Origin: Nilaparvata lugens
Taxonomy: Eukaryota; Arthropoda; Insecta; Hemiptera; Delphacidae
Reading direction: 5' to 3'
Length of the DNA: 64,000 nt
Assembly (NCBI RefSeq): GCF_014356525.2
Contig: NC_052510.1
Location: forward strand, 13,440,778 to 13,504,777
Part shown: positions 23,521-35,564 of the stretch, piece after piece
How positions within the stretch are numbered: the stretch's first letter is position 1
Layout of the letters: each line of letters begins with the position of its first letter
Notes under the pieces: model-generated
Database searches by the model: none
What the model saw: the letters and a program-made list of their open reading frames with translations, nothing else
What the model was told of the DNA's origin: nothing
Position numbers and translations under genes: made by a program

Positions 23521-23870
23521 GAGTACTCTTTTTTTAAAATTGTTTACTTACTACATGAGTTTCGGCTATGATGCCATTATCAAGTGAAATCAAGTGACGA
23601 AGCAGTGTGTGATTATATAACCTTGTCTTTTGGACAACATTAACATTTTATCAAAATTTTTGGAGAGAAATAGTACAGGCTTAGCCTAGTTTTTCCTCCA
23701 ATGTCATAATTGTATTATGATTATAGTATTTTATACAATAAATAAATAAATTTAAAAAAATCAAGTAATTGAGAAATTTTCAGTTGCAAGTAATTTTCAA
23801 TTCAATTACTTGATAATGGCATCATAGCCGAAACATGTCTTAAGTAAACAGTTTTAAAAAGGGTACTCAG
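23521..23870. mobile_element. Inverted-repeat element enclosing a retroelement tail
   Basis: Arms of about 60 bp at 23521-23584 and 23809-23869 share TTCGGCTATGATGCCATTAT and GAGTAC(T/C)C-type ends. Between them, 23590-23755 matches 44003-44160, including GCAGTGTGTGAT, TTGGACAACATTAAC and GGAGAGAAATAGTACAGGCT, and ends in an AATAAATAAATAA tail. This is either a composite (retroposon inserted into a MITE) or one element whose second copy lost its arms. Confidence 0.6.
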
Positions 23871-24420
23871 CTTTTTATTTCTACTTTATTTAAATAGATA
23901 GAAAATTTCTTTCGGACTCTCAGACTTTTTGTAAACTCAAAAATTCTGTTCCTCATTTTTGTGCTCGGTGTATCGCTAGTGAGGAACCCCACGATATAAG
24001 GAGCCATCTTCAGTGAGTTCTGAACGTTTCCTAACGCACAGAAGCCTCACTGGGATTTATGAGAGGGCAATAAAAAATGCAGTATTCAAATAACTGGGCT
24101 CACACTCTTTTCCCAACAGGTCTCACGTCGACCACCCAATAAATCGGACCCCTGAACAAACATCCAACACAATAATATTTATTGGGAGCGGAAAAACTGA
24201 TTAACGCCTGGTTAGTTACACTCACAGAACTCATAAATATGTGAACGCACTTTTTAAAAGTGAGCTGAGCCAGTTTGTACTAACACATTCTAGTGCATTG
24301 GAAACTGGTCCAGATTGAAGTATTCGATTGAGAGTGATACCACATACTTTCTCCAACAATCATCTATATATTGCCCCATGTAACCACGTTCATGATCAAT
24401 CAATTATTATTATTATTAGT
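23871..24420. other. No recognisable gene
   Basis: No coding signal. The right end is an ATT-repeat run (TTATTATTATTATTAGT) that abuts the next element and may be part of its target-site duplication. Confidence 0.4.
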
Positions 24421-24556
24421 GAAAAAATCCAAATTGTTGCTGTAAATCACACCAAAGACTTCTGCTACTGCAAATATTGACAACAGGGTAAACAGGTAGA
24501 CGAAAAATTGATGAGCCCTGCTATTCGAAATTATTTGTCAGCGCGGGAAGCTAAAG
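24421..24556. mobile_element. MITE family N, copy 1
   Basis: Contains TGCTGTAAATCACACCAAAG, ACTTCTGCTACTGCAAATAT and GACAACAGGGTAAACAG, shared with 50125-50244, 51867-51986 and (reversed) 63371-63463. TTATTATTATTAGT lies directly on both sides, suggesting a target-site duplication or insertion into a microsatellite. The right part differs from the other copies. Confidence 0.55.
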
Positions 24557-24736
24557 TTATTATTATTAGTCAGAATGGAATAACGATTAAAATATAAGTT
24601 TCAGGAAACGCGGAATATGACCTCATATAAAATGCTCCTGTAGTCACATAAAACTGATAAATGGTTCTTTGAGGTGATGAAGTAAATTCCCTTATTAGGA
24701 TAAAATCACTAGAAATTGTATTTCTGTAATAATACT

Positions 24737-24956
24737 TTTTGTGTAGTTGAGAAGTTGATATTGTGGTAATTATTCATATAGAATGAAAAGACTAAGACAT
24801 TGTCAAAAACCACAGATTTATTGATACTTAGAAAGACCGGTTCGGTTACAGATACTGATTATCAGAGATTGACAATGGTGTAATAACCGAAGCCGGTCTT
24901 TCTAAGTATTGATAAATCTGTGGTTTTTGACAATTTCTTAGTCTTTTTCATTCAAT
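24737..24956. mobile_element. Palindromic MITE, family R, copy 1
   Basis: Arms share GACTAAGA-ATTGTCAAAAA, CAGATTTATTGATA and AGAAAGACCGGTTCGGTTA. The copy at 61625-61880 is the same element in opposite orientation: the unpaired TTTTGTGTAGTTGAGAAG end is on the left here and on the right there. Confidence 0.7.
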
Positions 24957-25023
24957 CCGTAATAATACATCATTTAATAAGCTTGATTAATCCCTGATTT
25001 TCCTGTGATATTCGTTGAGACAA

Positions 25024-26041
25024 CCAGGACCTGATTTACAATTTTGGCGCTCCTTGGCCCAATAGTTTTTGCCGCCCCCTAGTATAGTTAATAATTATTT
25101 TACTTTAATTGAACATGTTTGATATATCAGGTACCTATGATATGTTTATCGCTTCACCACCTAACACCACTTCTCGATGTAATTTCATTACTACTGCATC
25201 CCATGGTTGAGATCAATCTTATTGATTTTACTTCAACAGATTTTTCACTTGATTTTTTGACCAGATTACTACTCTCACAAAAATATAACACTGTCAATCT
25301 CCCATTCACGCAATCTATCTCACACGAAGTAGCTGTTCTAACAATGATTCAATTCCTCAACGAATATGATTACAGAGAGCATTTTTATCATCATTTACTT
25401 GAACCGCATTGATTTTATTCTCAATAATACAGTGTAGTCACTTTTAGTTGGTTGAAATTGCTAACTCACTCCTACAAAATGGAGTAGCCTAAATGACGTT
25501 GGTGATTTGTCATCGACCAATAGGATTGAAGGACGAAGCTAGTCGTTGTGATTGGTGGAAAAGTTGTTGAACATAGATGGACATAGTATTGTATTTGTCC
25601 GGTGGATAAAGGCTGATTCAATGGATTTATATGCTCTACAAAAGTAGTAATAACTTTAATTCGGCTTATTGAATTACTATACTACTTCTTATTTCTGCAG
25701 CGAATACTATTTTATACTGTGAATTCAATTAATTGGGTTTAATACTTTGAAACCGTTATCTTTGATTTGATTTCATATCTGGAACCAAATCATTGTATCT
25801 TTTGGAGTTTATTGCAAAATATTTCAACACTTTAGCAACAATTTGTTCCAATGAGCTTCAAAATCTGAATTCTGTATTAGCCTGATTCATCAATCAATTA
25901 AATGAGACAAATATTTAGAGCTATGACTATTCATTCTAATTTTTAGATTATATTTCAATTTTTTTTTTTTTGCTGTGCGCCCCCTGGGAGGATGCGCCCA
26001 TAGGCCCTGGCCTAACCGTTTTTTAGGAAATCCAGCCCTGG
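25024..26041. mobile_element. Possible hAT-like element, about 1 kb
   Basis: Imperfect terminal inverted repeats: left CCAGGACCTGATTTAC, right (reversed) CCAGGGCTGGATTTCC. GC-richer sub-ends (TTGGCGCTCCTTGGCCC; TGCGCCCCCTGGGAGG) lie inside both. Flanking 8-mers are only loosely similar, so the target duplication is unproven. A 97-residue plus-strand frame inside (25119-25412) shows no transposase motif that I recognise. Confidence 0.4.
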
Positions 26042-26638
26042 AGAAAACATGAATGTTCATCGAAGCAAAAAATTAAAATTTCATTTGATCTTCTATTTAT
26101 TATCGTCCCTCTTCTTATCGTACTCGCTTACTTATTTTGGAAAAAGTAATCAGTGCTTTTATTTTATATTTTCTATGGACTAGTTCATCAGTTCACCACT
26201 ACCGCAAGTGATATAATATCTGTACCTTTATAGACCTTTTAACTAGGCAGTAAAAGTCGGTTAGTTTCACAAGCGAATAGTTCCGATAGTCGATCAGAAC
26301 TATCGATAGTGCGTGCCGTCTTCCACGTGGGTGGACCACTATTTCTTTCATCTTTATTTCACCAAGTAAAGCATTCGACAGAGCGCTTTGTCTGTCCCGG
26401 AGCGGTTAAAACAAACTAAAAAATGTCTAGAGACGGTTATCTCGTCTAAATTGTAACTAGGTCGAGTTACCTGTTATAAGTTTTATAGAAGGGTGGCAAT
26501 TACGTTGTATGGGTGTCGAAAAGACTATTTGATTTATCGCCCAAGTAGGTTTATAAAGTACGAGGTGTTGAATGCCCGATGTGGGGGGCATTTTTACATT
26601 AATTTTTTTGAAAGCACTCTGCTTGCTTAAACGTTTTC
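26042..26638. other. No gene; DRE-like motif near 26300
   Basis: GATCAGAACTATCGATAGTG contains TATCGATA, the core of the Drosophila DRE promoter element, inside a GC-richer patch (26260-26560). No coding region could be tied to it. Confidence 0.25.
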
Positions 26639-26719
26639 TAGAGTCAGATTCAATTCAGGCTGTCAGCATTGGTTGAATGAGAAGCATTGATCATATTCAT
26701 AGTTTGAAGTGAATCTCAA
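26639..26719. repeat. Short hairpin MITE, family H, copy 3 (truncated)
   Basis: Has GCTGTCAGCATTGGTTGAAT, GAGAAGCATTGAT and a right end TTTGAAGTGAATCTCA, but lacks the right-hand GCTGACAG, so the stem is partly lost. Confidence 0.5.
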
Positions 26720-28183
26720 TGTAGAGCACCCTTGAGCGGTGGGACCTATTTCGAGCTATGACACCACTTTAGAAACGTCTCAAATATTTGAAATTTGTAT
26801 GGTGTACTTTCACTTTAAATCATGAGTCCATTCTCGTCCATCAAGTTTACTTTCAAACATAAATTTGGGTTAGCTTGTAGTACAGCCCCAATTTTATTCA
26901 GTTCAAGGTAGTAGGATAATTTTGAGTTGCAGCTTATTGTTCCAGCACCCTTATTTCGTAAATCTTATACAACTGATTACTTTATTGATGGGATGTTTCT
27001 GTTATCTGTTCTTCGTATATTAGAGATATTCCAGGTATCAGAATCCGAAATCTATTCTTCAATCGACACTCACAATGTTGAGTTTTAGGGGATCAAAATG
27101 AAATCACGCTTTCGAATTTATCAATGTTCAAAATTCAATTTCGAACAATACTAGTGCATATAATGTTGTTTTGTATCAAAACTATGTAATTTTAGAATAA
27201 AAGCTCTCTCAATGGAACTCATGAAGCTTGTTCATTTTAGAAGCATTAATGATGTCTTTCAGTCTACCACAAAAATTATTTCCATGATCAAATGAAGATG
27301 ATTAAAATAATGCATGCTGATGTTTCATTCACCTTTGCTTCTTGCTTCCAAAATATTCGTACTTTACAAAAAAAAAAAAAACATTTTCACAGTAAAAAAA
27401 GGCATGACATCCTAATCATCTGGTTTATTCCCCACTCACAGACACAGCACACAGGCTGAACTAGCAAGAAGCTCACGGAGAAATGTGCTACCTACTTTTT
27501 GCATTTGCAACAATGTTCTTTAGTACTCTAGTAATAGACTCCAATAATTATTTTTCGATCCTTTTCTTGAATTTGATCACCATATTTACGTGATAAAAAA
27601 TCACAATTTTTTTGTCAGAACGTTAGTGGGGGCAGTATTTCCAACAAAACCAACAAGAATTCTTGTCAAAACCGCGTCAGTATGCAAAGGGCGTAACTAG
27701 GTGGGCAGAACTCACACGTTGTAATAGAAAGTTGAAAATCATTGATGGTGTGGCGGCTTAGCAAAGCAAGTGTGTTATTAATGAGGTTATTATATCTTTG
27801 AAATAGGTTTCAAGGGAAGGGGGTAACCCGAGGTTACGCGGACGGGTAATGAAAGGTTTTAAAATTTATTGAGCGTCAGTAGAAGCAACTATCAAGTGTC
27901 GTTTCATATTCAATCTACAGCCGAGATTAGAAACAGGTTGGTAATGAAAATTATTCACATTTACATAATGAGTGTAAAACGTTGAAATTTATTTACGATC
28001 ATCGATCGACACATTAATGTTGTTTATTGGTTATGAAATATTGATTCAAGTTGCGGTTAGCACTAGGAGATCCAGACTATCTATCAATATCAATAGCATG
28101 TCGGCTAGTAGCTTGAAGCCACCGCAGGTAGTCTGAGGCAAAAAGTCTGTATGATGAAAAATGTCCGAAGGTAACATTATTTT
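26720..28183. other. No recognisable gene
   Basis: AT-rich, mostly unique-looking DNA. Nothing supports a gene. Confidence 0.45.
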
Positions 28184-29020
28184 GATCCTGCTGTAGTATG
28201 TTAGATGCAATATAATAGAAGTTGTATTACATTATACAACTCACTGATTGTTATACACTGATCACGCCTCACGTTTCTCCGTTCACGTTCAAGTTTGATT
28301 TTTATAGGCTTTTCAAACAATTCATCAATTGGCACCTCACTATAGGTGGAGAATTGTGAAATACCAAAGTTGCAGGCTAGTTGCCAGGATTTCTAAATAG
28401 GAATTCCTTAAATTTTGTTCGGATTGAAAGTTTTTAAAAGTCTTGGAGCCAGACGAAATATTTGATGGCTTTCTACTATTCAGTATGAAATGAAATGAAA
28501 AAAATCTTCATTAGACGGAGTTAGGACCTCTCTATCACTCAACCTTGTCTGAAATCACTGCACCAGTCATAGGTTAGATTCTCATTTCGTCCAAAAATTT
28601 AGATTTATCATCTCTCCCCTCCTCAGCCACGGTCACGTCATATGAGGTACTTGACAAAAAATGGAAACTAAAATATTCATCAATTCATCCGGAAATTATC
28701 AGAATACATGACATTCCATAGTCATGAACCTCATTTCATATTTGAATAGGGAATAGAATCCTATTTAAGGAGAAACTTGAATTTCCTGTAAATATAAAGC
28801 TGAATAGTTCTTCGATGTAACAAGAAGTAATAAAATATGGGATGATTCTCGACTATATTATCAATGATTGTCGTCCACCAATGATCCCCATGATCGTCAA
28901 CCAATATGAATCACACCTTCGTTTCGTGGAAATATTGCATTTTTCGGTATATAATGTTGAAACTAAATTGTTGATCAATGACAAATGATTGAAAAATGAC
29001 AAAATGTTGGACATTGTTTA
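28184..29020. repeat. Tandem duplication, first 837 bp copy
   Basis: Starts GATCCTGCTGTAGTATGTTA and is immediately followed by a second copy. It has no open frame of interest. Part of the unit (ATTTCGTCCAAAAATTTAG, then CAGCCACGGTCACGTCATAT) is GC-richer. Confidence 0.95.
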
Positions 29021-29856
29021 GATCCTGCTGTAGTATGTTAGATGCAATATAATAGAAGTTGTATTACATTATACAACTCACTGATTGTTATACACTGATC
29101 ACGCCTCACGTTTCTCCGTTCACGTTCAAGTTTGATTTTTATAGGCTTTTCAAACAATTCATCAAGAGGCACCTCACTATAGGTGGAGAATTGTGAAATA
29201 CCAAAGTTGCAGGCTAGTTGCCAGGATTTCTAAATAGGAATTCCTTAAATTTTGTTCGGATTGAAAGTTTTTAAAAGTCTTGGAGCCAGACGAAATATTT
29301 GATGGCTTTCTACTATTCAGTATGAAATGAAATGAAAAAAATCTTCATTAGACGGAGTTAGGACCTCTCTATCACTCAACCTTGTCTGAAATCACTGCAC
29401 CAGTCATAGGTTCGGTTTCATTTCGTCCAAAAATTTAGATTTATCATCTCTCCCCTCCTCAGCCACGGTCACGTCATATGAGGTACTTGACAAAAAATGG
29501 AAACTAAAATATTCATCAATTCATCCGGAAATTATCAGAATACATGACATTCCATAGTCATGAACCTCATTTCATATTTGAATAGGGAATAGAATCCTAT
29601 TTAAGGAGAAACTTGAATTTCCTGTAAATATAAAGCTGAATAGTTCTTCGATGTAACAAGAAGTAATAAAATATGGGATGATTCTCGACTATATTATCAA
29701 TGATTGTCGTCCACCAATGATCCCCATGATCGTCAACCAATATGAATCACACCTTCGTTTCGTGGAAATATTGCATTTTTCGGTATATAATGTTGAAACT
29801 AAATTGTTGATCAATGACAAATGATTGAAAAATGACAAAATGTTGGACATTGTTTA
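29021..29856. repeat. Tandem duplication, second copy
   Basis: Matches the first copy over its whole length with only a few changes by eye (ATTGG to AGAGG near 29165; AGATTC to CGGTT near 29412 with a one-base loss). The near identity means a recent event or an assembly artefact. Confidence 0.95.
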
Positions 29857-30370
29857 GCGCTGAATCTTACCAATCATTTTTGTGCTAAACTGTCACTAAA
29901 CGGTAGACCGTAAATGATCTCTCTGGGTGGGTTTGTTTTTGGTGAGGGGGGAGGAAGTCTGGATAAGGTCATCGACACATGTCTACGTTTGGCGTAGGAA
30001 TTTTACGACGACGACGTAGAAGATGAGAAGAATGACAAAAGAAAAGATGCCCCAAAAAGAAAGAAAAAGTGGTTGGTTGCCGTTATTGTTTTTGATAGAA
30101 TTTTCGCCGACTGACCATGCAACGGTAAAGAAGGGTTGAGTGTGGAGTGGGTTCAACAGTTGAAGCCCTATATAGGCAGCCGGTTTCCGCAACAGGCTCT
30201 TTTTCACTTTCTCCCTTGACTTAGCAAATCAAATCAAGATTTTTTCCATAAAATAATCAAACACATAGCAACAATGTAATTAATACAGAAATGCCTAGAT
30301 TAAAATATTATCCATGATAGTTTTCCAAGCATAAGGATATAGAATGGATATATATCCATAATCTTACATA
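29857..30370. other. No recognisable gene; possible minus-strand core promoter
   Basis: A CCTATATAGG box at about 30168 sits in a GC-richer stretch that contains the frame 29983-30207 (-). That peptide has a hydrophobic segment near its C end but no family I recognise. Confidence 0.3.
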
Positions 30371-30396
30371 TCCTTATGGATATATATCCATAAGGA
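30371..30396. repeat. Perfect 26 bp palindrome
   Basis: TCCTTATGGATAT followed directly by its reverse complement. A GGATATATATCC core also occurs just upstream near 30345. Confidence 0.9.
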
Positions 30397-30541
30397 TGTA
30401 TGGAATAAGCATAAGGAATACCAAGTAAAGTTTGCAAGATTTCCAATTAATTCTGTTTTCAAACTAAATTGTCATTTTGTCAAACTAAAGTGTTATTCTC
30501 TTCTCTTTATCCTTCCAATCTCTGTTGTTTTAGAATAAATA

Positions 30542-31284
30542 TATCGGGGCACCGAGCTTCGCTCGTTATTTATTTATTGATAAACAGAGCACAATTTTTC
30601 AAATTGATTGGGGAAGGACAAACAGGCACAGCCCAAAACTGTTTCTTCCCCGAATTTTGATTTATACACACTATAAATGGTCCAAAAAGTAGGTTATGTT
30701 TCATACACTTGAATCCAGGTCCAATTTTCAGTCAAAATATTTAAAAACAGAAAAGTTCTAATTTAGATTGTTTACAAACCAAATTGAATAACAAAATAAC
30801 ACTCACTAATAAGTAAAAACTGTAAAATAATGATTAACTTTGAATATTATGATATACTCTAATTTAGAGTGATAAACCATGTCATGTCAGCAAATCAGAT
30901 TATTTTGATAGTTTATTAAAATTTCTAGATAATATTTCTCGCGAGATACGGTAAGCTGTTTGAATGATTACACAGCTGATCTCCAACACAGGCACAGCAT
31001 CTCTGTTATCGACAGACGACGAAATCTGTTCTTCCAAGGATGAATTATCCTTGTCATTCAGCTAGTTTTTCCAGGGATGAGACCTAGTGCAATCGAATCT
31101 TTATATTTTAAACCTACTATCAGAGAAAACTCCTATAATTTATGCTATTATTAATTCTGTGCTACTATGTTCTGAATTTCGTGAGAATCGTTAGAGCCGT
31201 TTTCGAGATCCGATGAAAAACAAACATCTAAACATACAAACATCTAAACATATAAACAGAAATTGCTCGTTTAATAGTATAGGA
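30542..31284 (-). mobile_element. Helitron-like element, family K, copy 1
   Basis: On the minus strand it starts A|TCCTATACTATTAAACGAGC and ends with GCGAAGCTCGGTGCCCCGAT. The copy at 37282-37817 has the same ends. TC start after A fits Helitrons; the 3' end lacks CTAG, so a Helentron-type relative or other class is possible. An internal GGGGAAG...CTTCCCC hairpin followed by AATAAATAAATAA resembles the retroelement tail module of this window. A 63-residue frame across its left edge is not a gene. Confidence 0.55.
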
Positions 31285-33036
31285 TTTGCATTGTGAGTGC
31301 ATTTTCAAAGTTTTTGATTCCATATTCTATATTTGCGGCATTTATTAAAAAGTTGACAAATTAAAAGACCTATTTGAAGTTACTCCCCAATTATCAATAA
31401 AGCTGCTACGTGAAGCTGGGTTCCCACATATCAGTATCAGTGAATGTTTCTTCTACAGTGAAAATACCATTTCCATGAGTTCTTATGAGACTATTCATAC
31501 TAGCTAGGCTAGGCTGTGTGGGAATGGTCCCGTTAGAACTTATGGAAATAATATGTTCACTGTACTGGATACGTACTCTATTGATAAGTGGGTATTCGCC
31601 TTAAATAAGTATCTGTATCCATCCTTCTCAACAAAAACAAACTTTTATGAGAGAATATCTCCTTTTAGTTAATTAATTGTTTTGTATCAACTGTCCAGTT
31701 CCCAGTGACTTCCATCTGATTAGCAATGTATTGAAAATTAAATGATTTTCAATGCCATGCTCAACGATGTATGATAACGTAAGACATGTTCGATTAAAAT
31801 CGGAATATTAATGTTCTCATGCAACCGAGTCCAAATTATACAGGTTATTTTGTGTATTGCAAGCTGAAACATTATAGCTGTATTCCACAATGTAATCTAC
31901 AAAATAAGTTGCACTATATTATTTTTTTAGATATTAAACTGTTGACGAATTGCTTTTTGTGAAGTTTCACAGCAAACAAAACTCTTGGTTCTTGGATTCA
32001 ATTTAGAATTTTCGTCATTTCATTCTTTTCGTATTTAGATTTCAGCACCCCCAAATCTGTTGCACCCTGGGCACGGTCCTGCCTATTGCTACGTAACTCT
32101 AAGTTACAAAGTTGCCTCTATATTGAATGGCATGCAACATCAACTATAGTGGTTAATGTGTGTACTGGCTGAATACACCAGCGCCAACAAAAGGCACCAC
32201 ATTATATGAGTGTAATCAATTATGACTCAAAGTCACAATACAGTATGTATTTGACGGTGCTTGAGCAAACATAATTCAAATACCAGCTTTGATCATTGCG
32301 AATTTAACGCTTGATCACAATGCTAATGGATCTCAGTTTCACTAATTGAAAACCCGGTAATGAGCTTCAATTCTTCAAGGTGCCTCCACAAGAATTGATT
32401 ACTACAGCAGAATTGAACCTGTACAAAAGAATACCCGTGAAAGTCATCCCAGATGAAACAATTTGGCATGCATTATACTAATAGCCGCATCATAAATCAA
32501 TAGTCCAATAAAGCCTGTAGTAAGGTAGGATGCGCCATGCTTTTTTGGCAGTGTCATTGAGCCCAGGATCCAGGTGGAGAATTCTTCAGCAGGAAGATTA
32601 GTCAAGTTATGCGCGCGAAGGTAGAAGATTGCAAATACGCAATTATTATTTGAATAGTTTGAAGCTTGATGAGTAATTAACTAGTCATTAGGAAGTTGAA
32701 GTTGGTATGCCATATTACAATGAAAAAGGAATGTTATTATGAAATTTTTAGATAATAAGGTAGCTGATTGCATCGGTAATTGGAATTACCTTTTATTTGA
32801 ATTTAAATAGCTATTGGATGACAATAGTTAACAGTCTCTTTAGTCCTTGAAAATGAGATTATAAATTTGAATTTATTTTTACTATTTATGATTAGTCATT
32901 ATTCATGATATATTGCGTTGTATATAATTTTTATAAAATTATGAAAACTCTTCACTTTGACATAAATTCCTTTTGTTTTTTTCCTTTCCGATAGTGATCG
33001 TACTTATTATCTATATAATCTATAATATAATAATAT
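31285..33036. other. No recognisable gene
   Basis: 1.75 kb without a supported reading frame or repeat structure. Around 32040-32090 the phrase GCACCCTGGGCACGGTCCTG suggests an old transposon fragment. Confidence 0.4.
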
Positions 33037-33275
33037 CTTCTATAATATAATAAAGGTGAGAATTACCTTATACATGTACGGGATAGGGAATTCTCGAATG
33101 ACGCATCATCTCGTCTGAAATACTCAACTGATTAAATAGAAATTTTGCTTATAGATTGTTAATTTACCGAGGATGGTTGAAGGCCTATTTTAAATTCTTC
33201 AAGATTTTAGTACGTCAAGTTCTCAGTTTATCAAGTTTTTAATAAGAACCTTGCGGACCACAGGTTACCTGTTAG
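33037..33275 (+). mobile_element. Short non-autonomous Helitron
   Basis: Starts TCTTCTATAATATAATAAAG and carries TTCTCGAATGACGCATCATC, TACCGAGGATGGTT and a 3' end CACAGGTTACCTGTTAG|T. It is the plus-strand relative of 13635-13847; the final CTAG has become TTAG. A nested or repeated TCTATAATATAATAATA lies just upstream. Confidence 0.6.
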
Positions 33276-33824
33276 TAATAAATTAATAAACAGGTACATT
33301 CTCCTTCAATTTCCATAAGATTGCCTGCCTTTTACGATTGGTTCTGGTTTAAAATTTCAAACTTCTTCAAGGATTAGATTGAGAAGCTCTTTATCTTGTC
33401 ACAAATTAGTCTTCGATTCCCCTATCAAATTTTCTTACTTATAATTCATAAAACTCACTCAAATTCCCATCACCACTCTTATCACATTCCTATTGATAGC
33501 ACCAGTGTTTTTTTCCATAAATAATTTCTTTATAAATAGAAATAGATTAAGCATTGCAATCACATTCAAAGTAACAAAAACAACTTCTCAATGAAACTAT
33601 CAAAGGGTTACAGGAAGAACTACTACTTCAACTTACTATAGGTAATGTCGACAATATTCTGAAGCATGCTGCTCCCCAGAAGCTACAGACCTCCAATCTT
33701 GTCAACAATGGCTCCAGTAAAATCAAATAAAACCGCAATGAATAGGAATTGGGGACAAAAAGTGGAGTAGGCGAATGAAAGAGATACGAGTTGTCGGCTT
33801 TTTCAAAATGATAATCGTAAACTT
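33276..33824. other. No recognisable gene
   Basis: AT-rich spacer with no supported reading frame or repeat. Confidence 0.45.
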
Positions 33825-33890
33825 TGTCTTCCTCTCCTCCTTCTCCTCCTCCTCCTCCTCCTCTTTCTCCTCCTCCTCCGCAACCTCTTC
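33825..33890. repeat. Short TCC-rich pyrimidine tract
   Basis: Mostly TCC triplets. The Ser-rich plus-strand frame and Arg-rich minus-strand frame across it are composition artefacts. Confidence 0.9.
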
Positions 33891-34765
33891 ACCACCTCCA
33901 CCTCACCTCCTCTTGCCTCTTTATCACTTCTCTTTCTTCCACGCCCTTCGCAACCCCACAGGCTATCAAATAATATATTCACAGATCTCAGCATAAACAT
34001 TTCTCCGAAAGCCTAATATAATGAAAAATCTGATTTGAAATTCAAGGCTTGTCGTTAGCCAGCGTTTACAGGCAGTCAGCAATATTTCTCGCTCTATTTA
34101 CTCGTTTTTGGTTGACTTTTTTGTGTTATTTTTTTAGGTGAGTGGTAATCGGGTATGTCGCATCGGTAGCAGGCACGAGCCGAGATTTTTTTGTCGCCAC
34201 ATAAAATATAAATTCCACGTGGTTGTCGGAGTGCTGGGATAGTGTGTATACGAAAGTGAGGGTGTGATATATTCTTCAAGTTACTTCTTCTTGATCTGGA
34301 TAAAAATGTTCATTTCATTATAAGGAATTAACTGTGCCCTCTTCTGTACTTGAGAAGAGTACTGAAGATTATGATGGATATGAAAATTCAAAGATATCAA
34401 ACAAATTATTATATTAATTAGCTTGTCATCAGGTTGCAGTTTATAATATGTTGATATTATTCTTGTAAGTGTATTCAAGATTAAATCAATCAAATCAAGT
34501 TTTATTCAGTGACATCACTTACATGACAAATTCCGTTACACAAATAATGATATTACACATTGAATACAATACTGTTTGCTTAAGAAATACCTTGTCTGCA
34601 AACTGGAGTGAAATATATTCAGAACTCAACTAAAATACTCAAATGAAAATACTTTTCAATTTAATTGAGTAATTTTTATGAACCACTCCCTATCATTTAG
34701 ATGATGTACTTAGTGTATGGATGGCAAAGTTGAATAGATGGAGGTTCAATTGTTTTAGGATGAAA
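33891..34765. other. No recognisable gene; possible retroposon tail
   Basis: At 34484-34555 CAATCAAATCAAGTTTTATT followed by CAGTGACATCACTTACATGA looks like a reversed retroposon 3' tail. The rest is unassigned. Confidence 0.35.
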
Positions 34766-34977
34766 GGCCAGGATAGCCAAGACGACTAAGTCTCCTGATT
34801 ATAGTCTTGGTATAGTGGTATTACATTTTGTTTAAAATTTATAATGTTTAATACCTAGCAAGTATTCAGTCTGCTAGCACTACCCGGTTGTGGGTTCGAA
34901 TCCCGCTGTAGGCATGGACGTTTGATCATATACAAATCACCCACGAACGAGCTAAAATTTCATGTTGGCATCATCCG
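34766..34977 (+). mobile_element. tRNA-derived SINE, copy 2
   Basis: Same head (CCAGGATAGCCAAGACGACT), CAGTCTGCTAGC, B box (GGGTTCGAATCCCG) and body end (GGCATCATCCG) as the copy at 4471-4648. About 70 bp of AT-rich sequence separates the A and B box regions here, probably an insertion that would disrupt the Pol III promoter. Confidence 0.6.
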
Positions 34978-35564
34978 CAAAAAGACTGAAGGATTGAAAA
35001 TTGAAAATCATGTTGCTCGTATACTGAAACTTGATTTTTGTATATATGGTTTTACAAAAGATAAACGATGAACTCCAAGTACAAATAAATGTGTGGTTTT
35101 TCAGAATTCTACTCTGTAACAACTCAATTATTTTCTGATTCTAGTAGCAATAATACTCGTGCATATCTGTTGTTGGTTTTTCTTTCAATCTAATCTATTT
35201 TTGCCAAAAAAGCAACTTGAAAAAGAAGTCGAGATCACGAAAACTAATCTGAACCGAACTGAATAAAGCTATCAGACTCTCTTTTACTGTTTTGCAACAG
35301 ACTACAACTTCGTCTTATCTCTCACTTCAACTCTCCCTTTCAATTAAGGGAACCTCGGATGAGAGCCTTCAACCGCGAATTGCTTTCTGGGCGAAACCAG
35401 ATAAAGTTGAATGGAAAAAAGAAAAATTTGGAAGAACAAGTGAGAAAAAATTCAAAATATCAAAACGAATTCACCCCAAGTTGCTTGTTGTCGGAGGATG
35501 AAAGTGAAACTTGAATATTCCATTTACAGTACATTCTACCAACACATATCCTTTCCACTAGCAT
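34978..35564. other. No recognisable gene
   Basis: The 69-residue plus-strand frame at 35292-35501 has no recognised motif, and its C end runs up to a weak ATG that opens the long frame in the next tract. Confidence 0.4.

Noticed and set aside
25119..25412. 97-residue plus-strand frame as a gene
   Set aside because: No motif, lies inside a probable non-autonomous transposon, and has no splice or promoter context.
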